Of a stretch of 64,000 nucleotides of DNA, positions 58,994-64,000 are shown one piece after another (the first letter of the stretch is position 1; every line of letters begins with the position of its first letter). The notes under the pieces are model-generated. The model was given only the letters and a program-made list of their open reading frames with translations. It did not search any database and had not been told where the DNA came from. The position numbers and the translations under genes were made by a program. This DNA comes from CAVVNP01 sp963800235 (GTDB taxonomy: Bacteria > Actinomycetota > Acidimicrobiia > Acidimicrobiales > Iamiaceae). Location: NCBI GenBank assembly GCA_963800235.1, contig CAWDAD010000003.1, positions 744,001 through 808,000 on the forward strand, read 5' to 3'.

Positions 58994-60391
58994 TCAGCCG
59001 TCCAGGCGACGGCGTCGGGAGGCCACCAGGAGGGCGGACCCGAGGGCCAGGGCGACCAGGCCGACGACACCCGGCACGACCAGGTCGCTGCCGGTCCGGG
59101 CCAGCGACAGGGAGCCGGTGGTCGGCGAGGTACCCGTCGAGCCGGTCGTCCCGGTGGTGCCGGAGGTCCCCAGCTGGCCCGTCGACCCGCTGGTGTCCGT
59201 GGTCGACCCGGTGGTCCCCGACGATCCCGTGGTCCCGACCGAGCCGGCACCCGACGTCCCCGACGTGACGCCGTTCCCCGATCCGGTGGTCCCGGACGTG
59301 GTCCCGCCTCCCGTTCCGGTGCTCGACGGGCCGGCGGTCGTGGTCAGCGGCTGGGTGGTGGACGTGGCGGCTGACGTGGACGGGGTCGTGACGGTCGACG
59401 GCGGCTGGGTCGACGGCGGCTGCGTCGTCGGCGGCTGCGTCGTCGGCGGCTGCGTCGTACCCGGCTGGGTCGTCGGCGGCTGGGTCGTCGGCGGCTGGGT
59501 CGTACCCGGCTGGGTCGTCGGCGGCTGGGTCGTACCCGGCTGGGTCGTCGGCGGCTGGGTCGTACCCGGCTGGGTCGTCGGCGGCTGCGTCGTCGGCGGC
59601 TGGGTCGTACCCGGCTGCGTCGTCGGCGGCTGGGTCGTACCCGGCTGGGTCGTCGGCGGAACCGTCGTGGTCGACGAGTCGCACGTCGGCGTGCTGATGG
59701 TGTTGGAGTCGAGCGTGACCGCGCCGTTGCGGGCGAGGAGGCGGCCGGACACGACGGCGCTGGTGTCGGCGGTGATGGAGGTGAGCGCCAGGATCGTGCC
59801 GACGAAGCTCGATGCGGTGCCCAGCGTGGCGGAGCTCCCGACCTGCCAGAACACGTTGCACGGGTCGGCCCCGTTGACGAGGCGCACGGAGCTGGCGGAC
59901 CCGGTGATGAGCGTGCTGCTCGCCTGCATGATGAAGACCGAGCTGGCGTCGCCCTGCGCGTCGAAGGTCAGCGTGCCGTTGAGGCTCAGGGTCGGCCCCG
60001 CGTACACGCCGGCCGTCAGCGTCTGGCCGGCGAGGTCGGCCGAGATCGATCCGCTCGGCGAACGACCAGCAGCATCGTCGTAGGCGGTGGTGAGGTCGGC
60101 CTGGGCCTGGTCGGAGGCAGCGGTCCCGTGGATGGTGCCGTTCACCACGACGCCAGGGGGGAAGCCGGTGATCGCGCTACCGGGGCTCAGCCCGACGTCG
60201 CCGCTGATGAGGGACGGACCGGTGTTGGTCACCGTCGAGCCGCCGAGGACGGCGAAGCTCTGCGTCGTGCCCAGACCCACCGTCGGTTCGGCAGCCGACG
60301 CCTGACCGCTGCTCACGATCGCCATGGCCGCGGCCACGATCAGGGCCAGGGCGACGACGAGGTGAGCTGAGCGTGTGCGGCGAGCGTGCAT
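58994..60391 (-). CDS. Ice-binding protein (DUF3494) with TTQP repeat and wall-sorting end
   Basis: The product has about 465 residues from the ATG at 60391 (open to 60424). The signal peptide is SAHLVVALALIVAAAMAIVS with probable cleavage after SGQASA. Residues ~35-235 match DUF3494 ice-binding proteins: LGTTQSFAVLGGSTVTNTGP, then SLISGDVGLSPGSAITGFPP, ADLAGQTLTAGVYAGPTLSLNG, DASSVFIMQASSTLIT and NVFWQVGSSATLGTASSFVGT with ALTSIT. A 17-unit TTQP[PG] repeat (59405-59660) and a Ser/Thr/Gly stretch follow. The end LARTG, a membrane helix (VPGVVGLVALALGSALLVA) and SRRRRLDG make a sortase signal. The protein should be fixed to the wall and bind ice or another surface. DNA upstream is AT-rich compared with the rest of the window. 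Confidence 0.88.
   Translation of the reverse strand: MHARRTRSAHLVVALALIVAAAMAIVSSGQASAAEPTVGLGTTQSFAVLGGSTVTNTGPSLISGDVGLSPGSAITGFPPGVVVNGTIHGTAASDQAQADLTTAYDDAAGRSPSGSISADLAGQTLTAGVYAGPTLSLNGTLTFDAQGDASSVFIMQASSTLITGSASSVRLVNGADPCNVFWQVGSSATLGTASSFVGTILALTSITADTSAVVSGRLLARNGAVTLDSNTISTPTCDSSTTTVPPTTQPGTTQPPTTQPGTTQPPTTQPPTTQPGTTQPPTTQPGTTQPPTTQPGTTQPPTTQPPTTQPGTTQPPTTQPPTTQPPSTQPPSTVTTPSTSAATSTTQPLTTTAGPSSTGTGGGTTSGTTGSGNGVTSGTSGAGSVGTTGSSGTTGSTTDTSGSTGQLGTSGTTGTTGSTGTSPTTGSLSLARTGSDLVVPGVVGLVALALGSALLVASRRRRLDG
59405..59660 (-). repeat. 15-bp tandem repeat coding for TTQP[PG] units
   Basis: About 17 in-frame 15-bp units, alternating between versions ending in Gly or Pro, encode TTQPG/TTQPP stalk repeats of the ice-binding protein. 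The final unit has Ser instead of the first Thr. Units are nearly identical at DNA level, so copy number is likely to vary. Confidence 0.9.
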
Positions 60392-60501
60392 ACCGGTCTC
60401 ATCGGCTCGAACCCGGCCAAACATGAGCAGATTTTTTCTAGTTTCTGATTACACGTCTTGGATTGCCCACCTGGGTGCCGCTGCGCAAGTACGGTCGTGA
60501 T

Positions 60502-60810
60502 GTGGCCGAGTGGAGCTTCCTCACCAACCACGCCAAAGCGCTGCTCCACATCGCCCACCAGCCCGACTGCCGCCTGCGCGACATCGCCGACGCCATCGGG
60601 GTGACCGAGCGCACCGCCTACGGGATCGTGGTCGACCTCACCGAGGGCGGCTACCTGTTGAAGGAGAAGCGGGGTCGGCGCAACCGCTACCAGGTCTGCG
60701 AGGAGCTCCCGCTCCCTGACGAGCTGGAGGCCAGGCCCACCATCCGCCAGGTCCTCGATCTCTGGGTGGACCGGCGTCAGCGAGGCCGGCCCGGCCCCAC
60801 CTCCGGCTGA
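60502..60810 (+). CDS. Winged helix-turn-helix transcriptional regulator
   Basis: The product has 102 residues from the GTG at 60502, which follows the TACGGT box (60490-60495) by six bases; the frame is open upstream. A MarR/ArsR-type winged helix fills it: WSFLTNHAKALLHIAHQPDC, then RLRDIADAIGVTERTAYGIV (recognition region) and VDLTEGGYLLKEKRGRRNRYQV with the wing. The tail is Arg/Pro-rich. It is divergent from the ice-binding gene, with a ~110-bp AT-rich gap, so it may control it; this is inferred from position only. Confidence 0.82.
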   Translation: MAEWSFLTNHAKALLHIAHQPDCRLRDIADAIGVTERTAYGIVVDLTEGGYLLKEKRGRRNRYQVCEELPLPDELEARPTIRQVLDLWVDRRQRGRPGPTSG

Positions 60811-61012
60811 GGGGCTGAGACCGGCCGTGGCTCGGGCGGACCGTGGGCCGCTACGATCGTCGGGCTGCCCGCTCTCGGGGGTGGCGGCCAGGTCCTGTGC
60901 AACTGCAGCCCGTGAACCGAGTCAGGGCCGGGAGGCAGCAGCTCTCAGCGGAGCCTGCGGTGTGCCGCAGATCGCCTGGTCGCCACCCCCGGGGGCGGGC
61001 ATCGCTTCACCA

Positions 61013-61097
61013 GGAGGAGTGCGAGAGCGGCCGAATCGGCACGCTTGGAAAGCGTGTGTGGGGAAACTCACCGTGGGTTCGAATCCCACCTCCTCCG
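61013..61097 (+). tRNA. tRNA-Ser (anticodon GGA)
   Basis: A complete class II tRNA of 85 nt. The acceptor stem GGAGGAG pairs with CTCCTCC, the anticodon loop is CTTGGAAAG with anticodon GGA, a long variable arm follows (TGTGGGGAAACTCACC), and the T-arm is GTGGGTTCGAATCCCAC. Discriminator G at 61097. CCA is not encoded. It reads TCC and TCT codons. It is the integration site of the relic element that follows. Confidence 0.93.
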
Positions 61098-61098
61098 C
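61076..61098 (+). mobile_element. att site in the 3' end of tRNA-Ser (attL-like)
   Basis: GGTT-CG-AATCCCACCTCCTCCGC, the T-arm and acceptor end of the tRNA. A copy with three mismatches lies at 63213-63235. Confidence 0.7.
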
Positions 61099-61129
61099 GC
61101 CGACCGCCACCCGGTCCGCCAGTCGTCGT

Positions 61130-61847
61130 GGTCCAAAGCCGAAGACCTCGTCCGGCGGATCACCTCGACGCAGCGCAGGCTGCTGGTCGTCGACCTCGAC
61201 GTGGAGCACGTGGTGCGATGGCAGGCCAAGCTCCTCGACGAGCTGGCGCCCAAGACCGTCTCCCACCATCGCCAGACGCTGGCCCAGATCATCGACCAGG
61301 CCATCGGACTCGGCCTCGTCGCCGGAAACCCCGTCCGGCGGGTCAAGCCACCCAGGGTCCCGGCGACAAGTTGCGCCGCCGTGGCGCTGCTGTTCTTGCA
61401 GGGTGGGCGGAGCAGTGAGGCGCGATGGGTGCGCACCTCCTCGCACCGACCGCCGTCGAGCTGCTGCGGCGCCGACGTGTCACCCAAGCGCAGGACCGAC
61501 TCGTTGCCGCGCCGGGATGGGAGCGCCACGACTACGACGGCCTCGAGGTCAACCTCCTCTTCACGACCCTGACCGGTGCTGCCGCGCTTCGTCAGGCGGT
61601 GACCAAGACGCTTCGGACGGCGGCGGAGAAGGCGGGCATCGATACCGCCCACCTCGGTACGCACACCGGTCGCCGATCGGTGGTGACCGCGCTGTACGCA
61701 GAGGCTGGCGAGTCGATCGAGGAGATCGCCCGCTCTGTGGGCCATGCCTCCTCATCCACCACCGAGGGTCATGTCCGCAGCCTCGGGCAGCGGCCGACAG
61801 CCTTTGCCAAGCGGGCTGCCCAGGTGCTCGACCCCTGGGGCTCGTGA
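61130..61847 (+). pseudogene. Tyrosine recombinase (phage integrase) remnant
   Basis: Two frames give two pieces. The first (to ~61370) is the SAM-like core-binding domain: VEHVVRWQAKLLDELAPKTVSHHRQTLAQIIDQAIGLGLVAGNPVRRVKPP. The second (61425-61847) is the end of the catalytic domain: LAPTAVELLRRRRVTQAQDRL, then LGTHTGRRSVVTALYAEAGESIEEIARSVGHASSSTTEGHVRSL. The block with the first catalytic Arg is missing, and the nucleophile Tyr position, expected in TTxGYVR, is His. The piece between is deleted with a frame change. It cannot catalyse recombination. It starts right after tRNA-Ser, where an active integrase would be encoded. Confidence 0.8.
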
Positions 61848-62010
61848 GGCCGAATGACCCTCAGGGTTCCCAACCCGGTCGGGACGCTGCCGGTGCGTTG
61901 CCCGCAGCCGAAGCTGACGACCTCGACCTCTGCGGCCGGCGCTTCCGGACGGCGCCCGCAAGCGGCCACCCGCGACACGGACGCGGTCCACTGGTCCGGC
62001 TGTACCCAGA

Positions 62011-62016
62011 TATGGT
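62011..62016 (+). promoter_or_regulatory. -10 box TATGGT of the XRE/nucleotidyltransferase pair
   Basis: TATGGT, 7 bp and GTG at 62024. It decides for this GTG rather than the ATG (62012) that lies inside the box. Confidence 0.5.
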
Positions 62017-62023
62017 TACGGGC

Positions 62024-62548
62024 GTGAACGGCCCTCGTCTGCTGCGAGATGTGCGACAGCGCTCTGGCATGAGCGTGCGGTCACTGGCGAGGGTCGCTGG
62101 TGTGTCGCCTGCGACCGTCGACCGGATCGAACATGGCCGGGTCGCTCCGACGGCAACCCTCGAGCGGATCCTTGCGAGCATCGGCTACGTCCTCGAGCTC
62201 CGAGCTGTTCCCAAGCGAGTGGTTCCGATGACGCGAGAGGACAGGCGCAGCCTGGCGTACCACCGGCTCATCGCCGTGAAGCTGCTCGAAGACCCTGTGG
62301 CCGTGATCGCCAAAGGGCGGGTGAACCTGGCCCGCATGCGCAGCGCCGACGAGGCCGGCCGTTCAGCCCGCTACCTCGATGCGTGGGATCGACTGCTCGG
62401 CGCCGACGAACACGAGCTGGTCGGCGTGCTGATCGATCCCTCAGAGCGCGCCCGTGACCTTCGGCAGACGAGTCCGTTCGCCGGCGTGATGACGCCGGCC
62501 GAGCGCTCACGCGCCTACCCGACGAGCGGAGCGACGCATGCGCCGTGA
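62024..62548 (+). CDS. XRE-family HTH protein (antitoxin-like) of a nucleotidyltransferase pair
   Basis: The product has 174 residues. The first ~60 are a Cro/CI-type HTH: LLRDVRQRSGMSVRSLARVAGVSPATVDRIEHGRVAPTATLERILASIGY. The rest is a helical domain with SLAYHRLIAVKLLEDPVAVIAKGRVNLARM, DAWDRLLGADEHELVGVLIDPSERARDLRQTSPFAGVMTP and AERSRAY at the end, a combination found on HTH proteins encoded in front of nucleotidyltransferases in actinobacteria. The gene overlaps the next by 11 bp, so both are made together. It is likely the regulator or antitoxin of a toxin-antitoxin-like pair; the partner roles are inferred from arrangement. Confidence 0.82.
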   Translation: MNGPRLLRDVRQRSGMSVRSLARVAGVSPATVDRIEHGRVAPTATLERILASIGYVLELRAVPKRVVPMTREDRRSLAYHRLIAVKLLEDPVAVIAKGRVNLARMRSADEAGRSARYLDAWDRLLGADEHELVGVLIDPSERARDLRQTSPFAGVMTPAERSRAYPTSGATHAP

Positions 62549-63075
62549 CCAACTCGAGCACGCGATCCGAGCTGCCACCGACATCCTCCACGAGGAGTCG
62601 GTCACCATCATCGGGAGCCAGTCCGTGCTGGGCAGCGTCGACGATGACCCGTTGCCGCCAGAGGTCATGTGGTCGATGGAGATCGATGTGCTCCCGATCG
62701 ACGACCCAGCGGAGACGAAGGCCGACGCCGTCGATGGTGCCATCGGCGAGGGCTCCATGTTCCACGAGGCCCATGGCTCCTACGTCCAGGGTGCCGGGCA
62801 ACGGACAGCCACCTTGCCGCACGGTTGGCGGGATCGACTGACCTCGGTGTCGAACGTGAACACCGCAGGTCGAACCGCCCTCTGCCTCGATCGTCATGAC
62901 CTGTGCGTGGCGAAGCTGGTCGCCGGCCGAGAGAAGGACCACGAGTTCTGCGCAGCGCTCATCGTCGGCGACATCGTGGACACACGCGTCATCGCCGAAC
63001 GCCTCGCATCGACCGACGGTCGCGGTCGACGATCGATCCAGGATCAGCGCATGGCTACGTCGGTTCGCGGATTGA
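62538..63075 (+). pseudogene. Nucleotidyltransferase (DUF6036-like), frameshifted near the C-terminus
   Basis: From ATG 62538 the chain reads MRRDQLEHAIRAATDILHEE, then VTIIGSQSVLGSVDDDPLPPEV (a nucleotidyltransferase GSxS-type start), MWSMEIDVLPIDDPAETKADA with the catalytic-type Asp residues, IDGAIGEGSMFHEAHG-like sequence, LPHGWRDRLTSV and ALCLDRHDLCVAKLVAGREKDHEFCAALI. Near 63020 the frame must change by one base to reach the natural end VDDRSRISAWLRRFAD and the stop at 63073-63075; in the starting frame no stop occurs before the window ends. It is the probable toxin-like partner of the XRE protein it overlaps. Fewer lesions than in the integrase, so it may have been lost recently or be a sequencing error. 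Confidence 0.75.
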
Positions 63076-63212
63076 GTCCCCCCGTGACGACGACGTCAGG
63101 CAACCAGGCCGGCGACGTGCTCCTCGACCGCCGCAGCCGGCACCCGTCGGCTGCTCCCGATCTTGACCGACGGCACTTGCCCCGCACCAAGGTCTTCGAA
63201 CTGCTCCGCTCC

Positions 63213-63235
63213 GGTTGCAATCCCACCTCGTCCGC
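63213..63235 (+). mobile_element. Degenerate copy of the tRNA-Ser 3' end (attR-like)
   Basis: GGTTGCAATCCCACCTCGTCCGC-like sequence matches 20 of 23 bases of 61076-61098, including AATCCCACCTC. It is not part of a second tRNA, because no acceptor or anticodon arm lies upstream. Confidence 0.65.
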
Positions 63236-63263
63236 CAGTGGGAGATGGCGCCGCGGTCGAGGG

Positions 63264-64000
63264 CTAGCGACCGTCGCCAGCAGCCGGTTCATCGGCGGTC
63301 GCGCCGCCACCGGCCGAGCCGTCGCCAGCGCCCGGGCCGTCGCCGCCGGTCGCCCCCGCGTCGCCGTCGTCGTCGGACCCCTTGATGTCGAGGTCGTCGA
63401 GGGGAGCGGCGTCAGAGCCGCTGCCGTTCGACAGGTTGCGCATGAGCAGGGCGCCGAGGCCGCCGAGGACCCCGCCGCTCTCGCTGCCGACCTGGATGTC
63501 GGGGACGATCTTGACGTGGCCGCTGCCGACCTCGCGCAGCGCGGCCACCAGGGCCGTCTGCTCGGAGCCGATGGCCCGGCGCTGGGCGGCGAAGCCCTTG
63601 GCCCGGGCCAGGCCGAGCGCCTGCTCGGCCGCGGCGTTGGCGTCGCCGAGCGCCCGGGTGCGGGTGGCGTCGGCGGCACCGACCACGGTGATCACCGACG
63701 ACTCGCCCTCGGCCCGGGCCCGCGCCGCCGAGGCCCGGGACTTCTCGATGTCGATGGACACGTTGGCCTGGGCCAGCTCGCTCTGCATGTCGGCGACGCC
63801 GCGCTGCTGCTCGAGGCTGACGCGGGCCTCCTGGGCCTCGCGCTGCTGGGCGAAGGTCGCCCGCTCCTGGGCGGCGATCTCCCGGCTGGTCAGGACCTCG
63901 ACCAGGTCGGCGGGGAACACCACGTCCTGGATGTAGACGCCGCGGGTCTCGACCTCGTACCGCGACAGGTACTGCTGGATGTAGCCCTCGGCGGCGTGCT
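63264..64000 (-). CDS. SPFH/band 7 (flotillin-like) protein, C-terminal part only
   Basis: The frame enters from beyond the window end and stops at 63264 (about 245 residues seen). The first seen part (AEGYIQQYLSRYEVETRGVYIQDVVFPADLVEVLTSREIAAQERATFAQQREAQEARVSLEQQRGVADMQ) is the end of an SPFH domain and the start of its helical, coiled-coil region; LGDANAAAEQALGLARAKGFAAQRRAIGSEQTALVAAL continues it. The last ~60 residues are Gly/Asp/Ser-rich and acidic. Such proteins form membrane microdomain cages. The start and membrane anchor lie outside the window. It ends 28 bp after the attR-like site, so the relic element lies directly next to it. Confidence 0.85.
   Translation of the reverse strand, partial: HAAEGYIQQYLSRYEVETRGVYIQDVVFPADLVEVLTSREIAAQERATFAQQREAQEARVSLEQQRGVADMQSELAQANVSIDIEKSRASAARARAEGESSVITVVGAADATRTRALGDANAAAEQALGLARAKGFAAQRRAIGSEQTALVAALREVGSGHVKIVPDIQVGSESGGVLGGLGALLMRNLSNGSGSDAAPLDDLDIKGSDDDGDAGATGGDGPGAGDGSAGGGATADEPAAGDGR

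Larger units (their letters stand above)
61099..63235. mobile_element. Relic of an integrated element at tRNA-Ser
   Basis: The 2.1 kb between the tRNA and the copy of its 3' end hold a truncated tyrosine recombinase, an XRE-type regulator and a nucleotidyltransferase gene. The content, orientation (integrase adjacent to the tRNA) and flanking repeat fit an integrative element that has lost most of its cargo. The base composition appears somewhat less GC-rich than in the neighbouring genes. Confidence 0.7.

Noticed and set aside
59405..59660. Regular repeats that could be taken for a CRISPR array
   Set aside because: The 15-bp units are contiguous without spacers and are in frame with the ice-binding protein, coding TTQP repeats.
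63213..63235. A second tRNA gene
   Set aside because: Only the T-arm/acceptor end is present and no other tRNA arms precede it; it is better explained as an attachment-site copy.

Overview
The window is 64 kb of very GC-rich, densely coding DNA from an actinobacterium. The best guess is class Acidimicrobiia (an Iamia/Ilumatobacter-like lineage). This is an inference from gene content, because no rRNA is present. Supporting signs are a BldD-like regulator beside ask/asd, DivIVA, a small acyl-CoA carboxylase epsilon subunit, a LigC/Prim-Pol repair group, a crotonyl-CoA carboxylase/reductase with ethylmalonyl-CoA mutase, and many genes that begin 6-8 bp after a TANNNT box, which is the arrangement of leaderless actinobacterial transcripts.

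Layout. 0-8 kb: end of a GHKL-like gene, HxlR regulator, xylose isomerase/xylulokinase operon, beta-hydroxyacid dehydrogenase, NERD-nuclease/helicase, SRPBCC protein. 8-13.4 kb: two tandem exported alpha/beta hydrolases and two divergent serine (beta-lactamase-fold) hydrolases. 13.6-18.2 kb: sulfatase, asd, ask and a BldD-like regulator. 18.2-22.5 kb: small genes, 3-hydroxybutyryl-CoA dehydrogenase, DoxX-like protein, a 24-residue membrane protein, aat. 22.5-28.5 kb: a disturbed stretch with a gutted CocE hydrolase, a DUF559-like wreck and a broken cupin lipoprotein around intact ethylmalonyl-CoA mutase and a degenerate GGDEF protein. 28.5-37.5 kb: CaiB-type transferase, a TetR/hydrolase divergon, a solute-binding/cupin fusion with a metallophosphoesterase, maf, dus, histidine phosphatase, SGNH protein. 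37.6-41.8 kb: MBOAT acyltransferase, acyl-CoA carboxylase epsilon and beta subunits, DUF4388-like protein. 42-49 kb: ligC facing an operon of ABC exporter, 5'-3' exonuclease, LigD-type polymerase and a membrane protein. 49-60.4 kb: SGNH, GNAT, poly-gamma-glutamate-hydrolase-like protein, epimerase, ccr, divIVA, thiolase, recR-ybaB-dnaX, and a wall-anchored ice-binding protein. 60.5-64 kb: a winged-helix regulator, tRNA-Ser with the relic of an integrated element (integrase remnant plus XRE/nucleotidyltransferase pair, bounded by a copy of the tRNA 3' end), and the C-terminal part of an SPFH protein.

How genes fit together. Thiolase, 3-hydroxybutyryl-CoA dehydrogenase, Ccr, epimerase, ethylmalonyl-CoA mutase and a propionyl-CoA-type carboxylase lie scattered in one 35-kb span. 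Together they make up much of the ethylmalonyl-CoA/propionyl-CoA route for C2 assimilation. LigC, the polymerase and the exonuclease form a likely gap-repair set.

Two cautions. Several otherwise conserved genes (thiolase, carboxylase beta subunit, cupin, nucleotidyltransferase) carry single-base indels, which could be real decay or sequencing error. Family assignments rest on motifs read by eye, not on database searches.

The most unusual items are the palindromic repeat families (44, 51 and 39 bp), the tRNA-Ser relic island, the solute-binding/cupin fusion, the wall-anchored ice-binding protein and the leaderless start architecture.
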